Source of the DNA: Hydractinia symbiolongicarpus
Lineage: Eukaryota; Cnidaria; Hydrozoa; Anthoathecata; Hydractiniidae
Length of the DNA: 60,000 bases
Reading direction: 5' to 3'
Assembly (NCBI RefSeq): GCF_029227915.1
Contig: NC_079887.1
Span: forward strand, 8,868,001-8,928,000
The notes beneath the pieces are model-generated. The model was not told the DNA's origin, ran no database searches, and worked only from the letters and a program-made list of their open reading frames with translations. How positions within the stretch are numbered: position 1 is the first letter of the stretch; every line of letters begins with the position of its first letter. Shown here piece after piece: positions 21,317 to 34,991 of the stretch. The position numbers and the translations under genes are program-made.

Positions 21317-24051
21317 TATAATAAATGGATCTGCCATGCCAATATTTTTCAGAACAACCCTACGTTGAAATATTCCTGCCTTTTATTTGTGGGTGCATGG
21401 AAATCGGAAATTACCTGTACAATAGTTCATTCATGCGTGGGCTTCCTCATATTCTCGAGGCAATTTCTACTTTCCCCGAGGATGTCAATATGGAAATTGA
21501 TATGAAGGAATACGCAATCTTCACACAAGGAGTTGGTTTTGATAAATTTGAGGCTTATCTTGGAAGCTTATTTTCCGAAAGCAACAATTCTTTACCTCAT
21601 GTCGTCATTGTTCGAAACATGGCTGTTTGCTTAGTCGTTTTCGAAGATGGAAATGTCGCAATGATCGACAGTCATGGAAAGCAGCAACATGGCACAAGGA
21701 TTTTTTATACAAAAAACGTCCAAAATTTGCTAACTTATTTTGGTGATTATCCTGCAGGCGAACAGTTAAGTTTTTACAGAATGAAACATTTTTAAATAAA
21801 GGGTCCTAGCATAATGTTATTTTTACTATGCACCCCTTTAAACAAAACAAAAAGGGCACTGATAAAAAATACACAGAAATCACCATTCCGGGTGTAGGGG
21901 GCGAGTATAGTGGTGGTGGAGGGGATAGGGCAAAAATCATCTACTCCTATAACTTCCCTTGTGTTGAGTTGTATGTCATAAAACTTGAGACGAATAATGT
22001 CTCACATCCAGTTTTTGCAAATCTATTGCTTGGTGATATTTTGCTTCAAAGAATTAAAAATATTTCAATTAACTATTACTTAGATACCTTGAATGACATT
22101 TTCTGGCGTAAATGTGCTAAAACAAGTTCCCCTCCATGTCACTTCCAACAGTTTCATTCAATCAATCGAAAGAATGTTCCCATTGTGTTCCTAATTATAA
22201 ATTAAGATTTAAATTCTCTCCACATTAAGAATAAAACCATTTTAAGAAACCCTGTGTATGGATTAAAAACCTCAGCGACGGTTTTTATAATGTCAACAAC
22301 ACAGGGTGCAGACTTCTTAAGATTCCAGCTCGTTCACCCGACCTTATCCCCATTGAAATCGTCTTTCATTTGGCTAATATCCAGCTTAAAAAAGATGCCT
22401 TGGAAAGAAGACTGGAGAAAGAAACATATGCGCAATTCTGTCGTCGTGTAAAGAGAAAACTTTCGAATTTTCCTTCAAGAATTATGGACAAAACAATTGG
22501 TTCCATGTCGAAACGTTTTGACAAGGTCATAAAGGTAAAGGACGTGTGAAAGACCTTGTAAAGCTATGGAAGTTTTGGAGCAACGAGTAACCAACGAGTA
22601 ATCATTGGGTAACAATTGGGTAACCCTAGGTTGTTCAGAGGTTACCTAGCAAGATTTAACGAGAATTAGCAAACGAAATTAGCGTTAAGTCAATGCTAGT
22701 ACAAATGACAGTAAGTCTATAGATTAGTTCTTATCTTGTAAAAATGTACTTCAATTTTTAATTGGCATATAGTTTTCGCAAAGTTGAAAGCGCAACCTGG
22801 GAATAATATTATACTATCCATGCTGGGCACCTGTAAAACAAAAAATGCGAACCTACCAACTGAAAGAAGCATTGTAGGATAGCGTTGGTGACGATGTTGT
22901 ATTCGAATATTTAAAGATAGTGGCAACAAGTGTGAATGATGTTAGGAAATATTTTAAGCCTATTTGCTTTATTTAATTGGATAATAATGCAGAGATTTAA
23001 AATTAGTTTCAGAAAAACATTAAAGTTAGTTCGCCCACAGAATTGATCACAGATGAAACGTATCTACCAGAGGCCACGCGAGATATCATATGTATAAATT
23101 TATTGTGTAATATACTAACGATCATATTAGCAAGGTGCCTTAAATAACTTTTAAATTTTTTCACGCTAATTCTTTCAGGAAGAAATGATGGTGCTCGATA
23201 TGTTGATATCGTGTAACATTAATAATTATCATTGGACACAAATAGTGGTTTTCCCCAAAGAGAAAATGAGTTATGATTTGCTATCTTAATCCTATGGGTG
23301 AAGAAGTTGATGCGTTGAATGGCGTGCTAAATAAATGGAAGTAAGTGTAATAGGCGGTATGATAGTCCATCAATTATTTCAATTAGTTTAAATATATTTC
23401 CTAATTTCCAACTCATGGTTTCGTTTATTATCTTAGCACCTATCTGATAAGAAAATATGTACTTAAAGGTACTTTAAAAAAAATTATTAGGAATACTTTA
23501 CTTTAAATAAAAAAGATAATTTTTTTGGTGCTAACTATTATTGAGAGAATTTTTATTTCTTGTTTACAAAAAGTTACATCATCTTTTTCACAAAAACTAT
23601 GGCCTCTACAAATGATTCCCCACGCGAAATAACAAGACAGTGTATCTTGTGGGATATTTTGCGCAAAGGTAAATAAAGTTACTGTGATAATTTTAAAGGA
23701 TGTTATGTAAGTTCCGAAAATAAAAAAAGTTAAAATTTCGCTGTATCTAGTTGGCTGAGTGGATTATGCGCAATCAGCAAATCCCAGTTGAGTTCAACAA
23801 AAAAGAAGTCATTGAGTTTCGAGATGCCATTGTGAGAAAGCTGCTTTAAGGGGGAGGTACTAAGCATCAATTTTAAATGTTCATTCAACGTTAAATAACT
23901 AGAGCATGTTTTCATTTTCAATGTATTTTAATAAATTGGTTTTGGTTTAGAAAAGAAGATACCTAGCATTTAAAGTTTTGCTGACTCTGGGGAAACCTTG
24001 CCGGTCCGAAAAGGAACAAGGGTCAAACAACGGTTGGGTACATATCTATAT
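21317..24051 (+). repeat. array unit 6 (2735 bp)
   Basis: USP-like 21325-21795, unknown ORF 21828-22205, Tc1-like 22235-22549, Ulp1-like 22820-23849. Markers: GGGCTTCCT in the USP ORF and CCTAGCATAATG after it, shared with unit 7, from which I see no difference. Confidence 0.97.
21325..21795 (+). pseudogene. USP-like ORF, unit 6 (open)
   Basis: Tyr78 instead of Ser78, plus silent changes. Confidence 0.75.
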
Positions 24052-26786
24052 TATAATAAATGGATCTGCCATGCCAATATTTTTCAGAACAACCCTACGT
24101 TGAAATATTCCTGCCTTTTATTTGTGGGTGCATGGAAATCGGAAATTACCTGTACAATAGTTCATTCATGCGTGGGCTTCCTCATATTCTCGAGGCAATT
24201 TCTACTTTCCCCGAGGATGTCAATATGGAAATTGATATGAAGGAATACGCAATCTTCACACAAGGAGTTGGTTTTGATAAATTTGAGGCTTATCTTGGAA
24301 GCTTATTTTCCGAAAGCAACAATTCTTTACCTCATGTCGTCATTGTTCGAAACATGGCTGTTTGCTTAGTCGTTTTCGAAGATGGAAATGTCGCAATGAT
24401 CGACAGTCATGGAAAGCAGCAACATGGCACAAGGATTTTTTATACAAAAAACGTCCAAAATTTGCTAACTTATTTTGGTGATTATCCTGCAGGCGAACAG
24501 TTAAGTTTTTACAGAATGAAACATTTTTAAATAAAGGGTCCTAGCATAATGTTATTTTTACTATGCACCCCTTTAAACAAAACAAAAAGGGCACTGATAA
24601 AAAATACACAGAAATCACCATTCCGGGTGTAGGGGGCGAGTATAGTGGTGGTGGAGGGGATAGGGCAAAAATCATCTACTCCTATAACTTCCCTTGTGTT
24701 GAGTTGTATGTCATAAAACTTGAGACGAATAATGTCTCACATCCAGTTTTTGCAAATCTATTGCTTGGTGATATTTTGCTTCAAAGAATTAAAAATATTT
24801 CAATTAACTATTACTTAGATACCTTGAATGACATTTTCTGGCGTAAATGTGCTAAAACAAGTTCCCCTCCATGTCACTTCCAACAGTTTCATTCAATCAA
24901 TCGAAAGAATGTTCCCATTGTGTTCCTAATTATAAATTAAGATTTAAATTCTCTCCACATTAAGAATAAAACCATTTTAAGAAACCCTGTGTATGGATTA
25001 AAAACCTCAGCGACGGTTTTTATAATGTCAACAACACAGGGTGCAGACTTCTTAAGATTCCAGCTCGTTCACCCGACCTTATCCCCATTGAAATCGTCTT
25101 TCATTTGGCTAATATCCAGCTTAAAAAAGATGCCTTGGAAAGAAGACTGGAGAAAGAAACATATGCGCAATTCTGTCGTCGTGTAAAGAGAAAACTTTCG
25201 AATTTTCCTTCAAGAATTATGGACAAAACAATTGGTTCCATGTCGAAACGTTTTGACAAGGTCATAAAGGTAAAGGACGTGTGAAAGACCTTGTAAAGCT
25301 ATGGAAGTTTTGGAGCAACGAGTAACCAACGAGTAATCATTGGGTAACAATTGGGTAACCCTAGGTTGTTCAGAGGTTACCTAGCAAGATTTAACGAGAA
25401 TTAGCAAACGAAATTAGCGTTAAGTCAATGCTAGTACAAATGACAGTAAGTCTATAGATTAGTTCTTATCTTGTAAAAATGTACTTCAATTTTTAATTGG
25501 CATATAGTTTTCGCAAAGTTGAAAGCGCAACCTGGGAATAATATTATACTATCCATGCTGGGCACCTGTAAAACAAAAAATGCGAACCTACCAACTGAAA
25601 GAAGCATTGTAGGATAGCGTTGGTGACGATGTTGTATTCGAATATTTAAAGATAGTGGCAACAAGTGTGAATGATGTTAGGAAATATTTTAAGCCTATTT
25701 GCTTTATTTAATTGGATAATAATGCAGAGATTTAAAATTAGTTTCAGAAAAACATTAAAGTTAGTTCGCCCACAGAATTGATCACAGATGAAACGTATCT
25801 ACCAGAGGCCACGCGAGATATCATATGTATAAATTTATTGTGTAATATACTAACGATCATATTAGCAAGGTGCCTTAAATAACTTTTAAATTTTTTCACG
25901 CTAATTCTTTCAGGAAGAAATGATGGTGCTCGATATGTTGATATCGTGTAACATTAATAATTATCATTGGACACAAATAGTGGTTTTCCCCAAAGAGAAA
26001 ATGAGTTATGATTTGCTATCTTAATCCTATGGGTGAAGAAGTTGATGCGTTGAATGGCGTGCTAAATAAATGGAAGTAAGTGTAATAGGCGGTATGATAG
26101 TCCATCAATTATTTCAATTAGTTTAAATATATTTCCTAATTTCCAACTCATGGTTTCGTTTATTATCTTAGCACCTATCTGATAAGAAAATATGTACTTA
26201 AAGGTACTTTAAAAAAAATTATTAGGAATACTTTACTTTAAATAAAAAAGATAATTTTTTTGGTGCTAACTATTATTGAGAGAATTTTTATTTCTTGTTT
26301 ACAAAAAGTTACATCATCTTTTTCACAAAAACTATGGCCTCTACAAATGATTCCCCACGCGAAATAACAAGACAGTGTATCTTGTGGGATATTTTGCGCA
26401 AAGGTAAATAAAGTTACTGTGATAATTTTAAAGGATGTTATGTAAGTTCCGAAAATAAAAAAAGTTAAAATTTCGCTGTATCTAGTTGGCTGAGTGGATT
26501 ATGCGCAATCAGCAAATCCCAGTTGAGTTCAACAAAAAAGAAGTCATTGAGTTTCGAGATGCCATTGTGAGAAAGCTGCTTTAAGGGGGAGGTACTAAGC
26601 ATCAATTTTAAATGTTCATTCAACGTTAAATAACTAGAGCATGTTTTCATTTTCAATGTATTTTAATAAATTGGTTTTGGTTTAGAAAAGAAGATACCTA
26701 GCATTTAAAGTTTTGCTGACTCTGGGGAAACCTTGCCGGTCCGAAAAGGAACAAGGGTCAAACAACGGTTGGGTACATATCTATAT
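24052..26786 (+). repeat. array unit 7 (2735 bp)
   Basis: USP-like 24060-24530, unknown ORF 24563-24940, Tc1-like 24970-25284, Ulp1-like 25555-26584. Apparently a recent duplicate of unit 6. Confidence 0.97.
24060..24530 (+). pseudogene. USP-like ORF, unit 7 (open)
   Basis: Identical in protein to unit 6 (Tyr78). Confidence 0.75.
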
Positions 26787-29521
26787 TATAATAAATGGAT
26801 CTGCCATGCCAATATTTTTCAGAACAACCCTACGTTGAAATATTCCTGCCTTTTATTTGTGGGTGCATGGAAATCGGAAATTACCTGTACAATAGTTCAT
26901 TCATGCGTGGGCTCCCTCATATTCTCGAGGCAATTTCTACTTTCCCCGAGGATGTCAATATGGAAATTGATATGAAGGAATACGCAATCTTCACACAAGG
27001 AGTTGGTTTTGATAAATTCGAGGCTTCTCTTGGAAGCTTATTTTCCGAAAGCAACAATTCTTTACCTCATGTCGTCATTGTTCGAAACATGGCTGTTTGC
27101 TTAGTCGTTTTCGAAGATGGAAATGTCGCAATGATCGACAGTCATGGAAAGCAGCAACATGGCACAAGGATTTTTTATACAAAAAACGTCCAAAATTTGC
27201 TAACTTATTTTGGTGATTATCCTGCAGGCGAACAGTTAAGTTTTTACAGAATGAAACATTTTTAAATAAAGGGTCCTAGTATAATGTTATTTTTACTATG
27301 CGCCCCTTTAAACAAAACAAAAAGGGCACTGATAAAAAATACACAGAAATCACCATTCCGGGTGTAGGGGGCGAGTATAGTGGTGGTGGAGGGGATAGGG
27401 CAAAAATCATCTACTCCTATAACTTCCCTTGTGTTGAGTTGTATGTCATAAAACTTGAGACGAATAATGTCTCACATCCAGTTTTTGCAAATCTATTGCT
27501 TGGTGATATTTTGCTTCAAAGAATTAAAAATATTTCAATTAACTATTACTTAGATACCTTGAATGACATTTTCTGGCGTAAATGTGCTAAAACAAGTTCC
27601 CCTCCATGTCACTTCCAACAGTTTCATTCAATCAATCGAAAGAATGTTCCCATTGTGTTCCTAATTATAAATTAAGATTTAAATTCTCTCCACATTAAGA
27701 ATAAAACCATTTTAAGAAACCCTGTGTATGGATTAAAAACCTCAGCGACGGTTTTTATAATGTCAACAACACAGGGTGCAGACTTCTTAAGATTCCAGCT
27801 CGTTCACCCGACCTTATCCCCATTGAAATCGTCTTTCATTTGGCTAATATCCAGCTTAAAAAAGATGCCTTGGAAAGAAGACTGGAGAAAGAAACATATG
27901 CGCAATTCTGTCGTCGTGTAAAGAGAAAACTTTCGAATTTTCCTTCAAGAATTATGGACAAAACAATTGGTTCCATGTCGAAACGTTTTGACAAGGTCAT
28001 AAAGGTAAAGGACGTGTGAAAGACCTTGTAAAGCTATGGAAGTTTTGGAGCAACGAGTAACCAACGAGTAATCATTGGGTAACAATTGGGTAACCCTAGG
28101 TTGTTCAGAGGTTACCTAGCAAGATTTAACGAGAATTAGCAAACGAAATTAGCGTTAAGTCAATGCTAGTACAAATGACAGTAAGTCTATAGATTAGTTC
28201 TTATCTTGTAAAAATGTACTTCAATTTTTAATTGGCATATAGTTTTCGCAAAGTTGAAAGCGCAACCTGGGAATAATATTATACTATCCATGCTGGGCAC
28301 CTGTAAAACAAAAAATGCGAACCTACCAACTGAAAGAAGCATTGTAGGATAGCGTTGGTGACGATGTTGTATTCGAATATTTAAAGATAGTGGCAACAAG
28401 TGTGAATGATGTTAGGAAATATTTTAAGCCTATTTGCTTTATTTAATTGGATAATAATGCAGAGATTTAAAATTAGTTTCAGAAAAACATTAAAGTTAGT
28501 TCGCCCACAGAATTGATCACAGATGAAACGTATCTACCAGAGGCCACGCGAGATATCATATGTATAAATTTATTGTGTAATATACTAACGATCATATTAG
28601 CAAGGTGCCTTAAATAACTTTTAAATTTTTTCACGCTAATTCTTTCAGGAAGAAATGATGGTGCTCGATATGTTGATATCGTGTAACATTAATAATTATC
28701 ATTGGACACAAATAGTGGTTTTCCCCAAAGAGAAAATGAGTTATGATTTGCTATCTTAATCCTATGGGTGAAGAAGTTGATGCGTTGAATGGCGTGCTAA
28801 ATAAATGGAAGTAAGTGTAATAGGCGGTATGATAGTCCATCAATTATTTCAATTAGTTTAAATATATTTCCTAATTTCCAACTCATGGTTTCGTTTATTA
28901 TCTTAGCACCTATCTGATAAGAAAATATGTACTTAAAGGTACTTTAAAAAAAATTATTAGGAATACTTTACTTTAAATAAAAAAGATAATTTTTTTGGTG
29001 CTAACTATTATTGAGAGAATTTTTATTTCTTGTTTACAAAAAGTTACATCATCTTTTTCACAAAAACTATGGCCTCTACAAATGATTCCCCACGCGAAAT
29101 AACAAGACAGTGTATCTTGTGGGATATTTTGCGCAAAGGTAAATAAAGTTACTGTGATAATTTTAAAGGATGTTATGTAAGTTCCGAAAATAAAAAAAGT
29201 TAAAATTTCGCTGTATCTAGTTGGCTGAGTGGATTATGCGCAATCAGCAAATCCCAGTTGAGTTCAACAAAAAAGAAGTCATTGAGTTTCGAGATGCCAT
29301 TGTGAGAAAGCTGCTTTAAGGGGGAGGTACTAAGCATCAATTTTAAATGTTCATTCAACGTTAAATAACTAGAGCATGTTTTCATTTTCAATGTATTTTA
29401 ATAAATTGGTTTTGGTTTAGAAAAGAAGATACCTAGCATTTAAAGTTTTGCTGACTCTGGGGAAACCTTGCCGGTCCGAAAAGGAACAAGGGTCAAACAA
29501 CGGTTGGGTACATATCTATAT
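26787..29521 (+). repeat. array unit 8 (2735 bp)
   Basis: USP-like 26795-27265, unknown ORF 27298-27675, Tc1-like 27705-28019, Ulp1-like 28290-29319. It returns to the Ser78/Arg2 subtype of units 4 and 5 after the different units 6 and 7. Confidence 0.97.
26795..27265 (+). pseudogene. USP-like ORF, unit 8 (open)
   Basis: Ser78, same protein as unit 5. Confidence 0.75.
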
Positions 29522-32256
29522 TATAATAAATGGATCTGCCATGCCAATATTTTTCAGAACAACCCTACGTTGAAATATTCCTGCCTTTTATTTGTGGGTG
29601 CATGGAAATCGGAAATTACCTGTACAATAGTTCATTCATGCGTGGGCTCCCTCATATTCTCGAGGCAATTTCTACTTTCCCCGAGGATGTCAATATGGAA
29701 ATTGATATGAAGGAATACGCAATCTTCACACAAGGAGTTGGTTTTGATAAATTTGAGGCTTATCTTGGAAGCTTATTTTCCGAAAGCAACAATTCTTTAC
29801 CTCATGTCGTCATTGTTCGAAACATGGCTGTTTGCTTAGTCGTTTTCGAAGATGGAAATGTCGCAATGATCGACAGTCATGGAAAGCAGCAACATGGCAC
29901 AAGGATTTTTTATACAAAAAACGTCCAAAATTTGCTAACTTATTTTGGTGATTATCCTGCAGGCGAACAGTTAAGTTTTTACAGAATTAAACATTTTTAA
30001 ATAAAGGGTCCTAGTATAATGTTATTTTTACTATGCGCCCCTTTAAACAAAACAAAAAGGGCACTGATAAAAAATACACAGAAATCACCATTCCGGGTGT
30101 AGGGGGCGAGTATAGTGGTGGTGGAGGGGATAGGGCAAAAATCATCTACTCCTATAACTTCCCTTGTGTTGAGTTGTATGTCATAAAACTTGAGACGAAT
30201 AATGTCTCACATCCAGTTTTTGCAAATCTATTGCTTGGTGATATTTTGCTTCAAAGAATTAAAAATATTTCAATTAACTATTACTTAGATACCTTGAATG
30301 ACATTTTCTGGCGTAAATGTGCTAAAACAAGTTCCCCTCCATGTCACTTCCAACAGTTTCATTCAATCAATCGAAAGAATGTTCCCATTGTGTTCCTAAT
30401 TATAAATTAAGATTTAAATTCTCTCCACATTAAGAATAAAACCATTTTAAGAAACCCTGTGTATGGATTAAAAACCTCAGCGACGGTTTTTATAATGTCA
30501 ACAACACAGGGTGCAGACTTCTTAAGATTCCAGCTCGTTCACCCGACCTTATCCCCATTGAAATCGTCTTTCATTTGGCTAATATCCAGCTTAAAAAAGA
30601 TGCCTTGGAAAGAAGACTGGAGAAAGAAACATATGCGCAATTCTGTCGTCGTGTAAAGAGAAAACTTTCGAATTTTCCTTCAAGAATTATGGACAAAACA
30701 ATTGGTTCCATGTCGAAACGTTTTGACAAGGTCATAAAGGTAAAGGACGTGTGAAAGACCTTGTAAAGCTATGGAAGTTTTGGAGCAACGAGTAACCAAC
30801 GAGTAATCATTGGGTAACAATTGGGTAACCCTAGGTTGTTCAGAGGTTACCTAGCAAGATTTAACGAGAATTAGCAAACGAAATTAGCGTTAAGTCAATG
30901 CTAGTACAAATGACAGTAAGTCTATAGATTAGTTCTTATCTTGTAAAAATGTACTTCAATTTTTAATTGGCATATAGTTTTCGCAAAGTTGAAAGCGCAA
31001 CCTGGGAATAATATTATACTATCCATGCTGGGCACCTGTAAAACAAAAAATGCGAACCTACCAACTGAAAGAAGCATTGTAGGATAGCGTTGGTGACGAT
31101 GTTGTATTCGAATATTTAAAGATAGTGGCAACAAGTGTGAATGATGTTAGGAAATATTTTAAGCCTATTTGCTTTATTTAATTGGATAATAATGCAGAGA
31201 TTTAAAATTAGTTTCAGAAAAACATTAAAGTTAGTTCGCCCACAGAATTGATCACAGATGAAACGTATCTACCAGAGGCCACGCGAGATATCATATGTAT
31301 AAATTTATTGTGTAATATACTAACGATCATATTAGCAAGGTGCCTTAAATAACTTTTAAATTTTTTCACGCTAATTCTTTCAGGAAGAAATGATGGTGCT
31401 CGATATGTTGATATCGTGTAACATTAATAATTATCATTGGACACAAATAGTGGTTTTCCCCAAAGAGAAAATGAGTTATGATTTGCTATCTTAATCCTAT
31501 GGGTGAAGAAGTTGATGCGTTGAATGGCGTGCTAAATAAATGGAAGTAAGTGTAATAGGCGGTATGATAGTCCATCAATTATTTCAATTAGTTTAAATAT
31601 ATTTCCTAATTTCCAACTCATGGTTTCGTTTATTATCTTAGCACCTATCTGATAAGAAAATATGTACTTAAAGGTACTTTAAAAAAAATTATTAGGAATA
31701 CTTTACTTTAAATAAAAAAGATAATTTTTTTGGTGCTAACTATTATTGAGAGAATTTTTATTTCTTGTTTACAAAAAGTTACATCATCTTTTTCACAAAA
31801 ACTATGGCCTCTACAAATGATTCCCCACGCGAAATAACAAGACAGTGTATCTTGTGGGATATTTTGCGCAAAGGTAAATAAAGTTACTGTGATAATTTTA
31901 AAGGATGTTATGTAAGTTCCGAAAATAAAAAAAGTTAAAATTTCGCTGTATCTAGTTGGCTGAGTGGATTATGCGCAATCAGCAAATCCCAGTTGAGTTC
32001 AACAAAAAAGAAGTCATTGAGTTTCGAGATGCCATTGTGAGAAAGCTGCTTTAAGGGGGAGGTACTAAGCATCAATTTTAAATGTTCATTCAACGTTAAA
32101 TAACTAGAGCATGTTTTCATTTTCAATGTATTTTAATAAATTGGTTTTGGTTTAGAAAAGAAGATACCTAGCATTTAAAGTTTTGCTGACTCTGGGGAAA
32201 CCTTGCCGGTCCGAAAAGGAACAAGGGTCAAACAACGGTTGGGTACATATCTATAT
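29522..32256 (+). repeat. array unit 9 (2735 bp)
   Basis: USP-like 29530-30000, unknown ORF 30033-30410, Tc1-like 30440-30754, Ulp1-like 31025-32054. Intermediate subtype: Tyr78 with Arg2. Confidence 0.97.
29530..30000 (+). pseudogene. USP-like ORF, unit 9 (open)
   Basis: Tyr78; private Met153 to Ile near the C-terminus. Confidence 0.75.
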
Positions 32257-34991
32257 TATAATAAATGGATCTGCCATGCCAATATTTTTCAGAACAACCC
32301 TACGTTGAAATATTCCTGCCTTTTATTTGTGGGTGCATGGAAATCGGAAATTACCTGTACAATAGTTCATTCATGCGTGGGCTCCCTCATATTCTCGAGG
32401 CAATTTCTACTTTCCCCGAGGATGTCAATATGGAAATTGATATGAAGGAATACGCAATCTTCACACAAGGAGTTGGTTTTGATAAATTTGAGGCTTATCT
32501 TGGAAGCTTATTTTCCGAAAGCAACAATTCTTTACCTCATGTCGTCATTGTTCGAAACATGGCTGTTTGCTTAGTCGTTTTCGAAGATGGAAATGTCGCA
32601 ATGATCGACAGTCATGGAAAGCAGCAACATGGCACAAGGATTTTTTATACAAAAAACGTCCAAAATTTGCTAACTTATTTTGGTGATTATCCTGCAGGCG
32701 AACAGTTTAGTTTTTACAGAATGAAACATTTTTAAATAAAGGGTCCTAGCATAATGTTATTTTTACTATGCACCCCTTTAAACAAAACAAAAAGGGCACT
32801 GATAAAAAATACACAGAAATCACCATTCCGGGTGTAGGGGGCGAGTATAGTGGTGGTGGAGGGGATAGGGCAAAAATCATCTACTCCTATAACTTCCCTT
32901 GTGTTGAGTTGTATGTCATAAAACTTGAGACGAATAATGTCTCACATCCAGTTTTTGCAAATCTATTGCTTGGTGATATTTTGCTTCAAAGAATTAAAAA
33001 TATTTCAATTAACTATTACTTAGATACCTTGAATGACATTTTCTGGCGTAAATGTGCTAAAACAAGTTCCCCTCCATGTCACTTCCAACAGTTTCATTCA
33101 ATCAATCGAAAGAATGTTCCCATTGTGTTCCTAATTATAAATTAAGATTTAAATTCTCTCCACATTAAGAATAAAACCATTTTAAGAAACCCTGTGTATG
33201 GATTAAAAACCTCAGCGACGGTTTTTATAATGTCAACAACACAGGGTGCAGACTTCTTAAGATTCCAGCTCGTTCACCCGACCTTATCCCCATTGAAATC
33301 GTCTTTCATTTGGCTAATATCCAGCTTAAAAAAGATGCCTTGGAAAGAAGACTGGAGAAAGAAACATATGCGCAATTCTGTCGTCGTGTAAAGAGAAAAC
33401 TTTCGAATTTTCCTTCAAGAATTATGGACAAAACAATTGGTTCCATGTCGAAACGTTTTGACAAGGTCATAAAGGTAAAGGACGTGTGAAAGACCTTGTA
33501 AAGCTATGGAAGTTTTGGAGCAACGAGTAACCAACGAGTAATCATTGGGTAACAATTGGGTAACCCTAGGTTGTTCAGAGGTTACCTAGCAAGATTTAAC
33601 GAGAATTAGCAAACGAAATTAGCGTTAAGTCAATGCTAGTACAAATGACAGTAAGTCTATAGATTAGTTCTTATCTTGTAAAAATGTACTTCAATTTTTA
33701 ATTGGCATATAGTTTTCGCAAAGTTGAAAGCGCAACCTGGGAATAATATTATACTATCCATGCTGGGCACCTGTAAAACAAAAAATGCGAACCTACCAAC
33801 TGAAAGAAGCATTGTAGGATAGCGTTGGTGACGATGTTGTATTCGAATATTTAAAGATAGTGGCAACAAGTGTGAATGATGTTAGGAAATATTTTAAGCC
33901 TATTTGCTTTATTTAATTGGATAATAATGCAGAGATTTAAAATTAGTTTCAGAAAAACATTAAAGTTAGTTCGCCCACAGAATTGATCACAGATGAAACG
34001 TATCTACCAGAGGCCACGCGAGATATCATATGTATAAATTTATTGTGTAATATACTAACGATCATATTAGCAAGGTGCCTTAAATAACTTTTAAATTTTT
34101 TCACGCTAATTCTTTCAGGAAGAAATGATGGTGCTCGATATGTTGATATCGTGTAACATTAATAATTATCATTGGACACAAATAGTGGTTTTCCCCAAAG
34201 AGAAAATGAGTTATGATTTGCTATCTTAATCCTATGGGTGAAGAAGTTGATGCGTTGAATGGCGTGCTAAATAAATGGAAGTAAGTGTAATAGGCGGTAT
34301 GATAGTCCATCAATTATTTCAATTAGTTTAAATATATTTCCTAATTTCCAACTCATGGTTTCGTTTATTATCTTAGCACCTATCTGATAAGAAAATATGT
34401 ACTTAAAGGTACTTTAAAAAAAATTATTAGGAATACTTTACTTTAAATAAAAAAGATAATTTTTTTGGTGCTAACTATTATTGAGAGAATTTTTATTTCT
34501 TGTTTACAAAAAGTTACATCATCTTTTTCACAAAAACTATGGCCTCTACAAATGATTCCCCACGCGAAATAACAAGACAGTGTATCTTGTGGGATATTTT
34601 GCGCAAAGGTAAATAAAGTTACTGTGATAATTTTAAAGGATGTTATGTAAGTTCCGAAAATAAAAAAAGTTAAAATTTCGCTGTATCTAGTTGGCTGAGT
34701 GGATTATGCGCAATCAGCAAATCCCAGTTGAGTTCAACAAAAAAGAAGTCATTGAGTTTCGAGATGCCATTGTGAGAAAGCTGCTTTAAGGGGGAGGTAC
34801 TAAGCATCAATTTTAAATGTTCATTCAACGTTAAATAACTAGAGCATGTTTTCATTTTCAATGTATTTTAATAAATTGGTTTTGGTTTAGAAAAGAAGAT
34901 ACCTAGCATTTAAAGTTTTGCTGACTCTGGGGAAACCTTGCCGGTCCGAAAAGGAACAAGGGTCAAACAACGGTTGGGTACATATCTATAT
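32257..34991 (+). repeat. array unit 10 (2735 bp)
   Basis: USP-like 32265-32735, unknown ORF 32768-33145 (His2), Tc1-like 33175-33489, Ulp1-like 33760-34789. CCTAGCATAATG subtype. Confidence 0.97.
32265..32735 (+). pseudogene. USP-like ORF, unit 10 (open)
   Basis: Tyr78; private Leu148 to Phe. Confidence 0.75.
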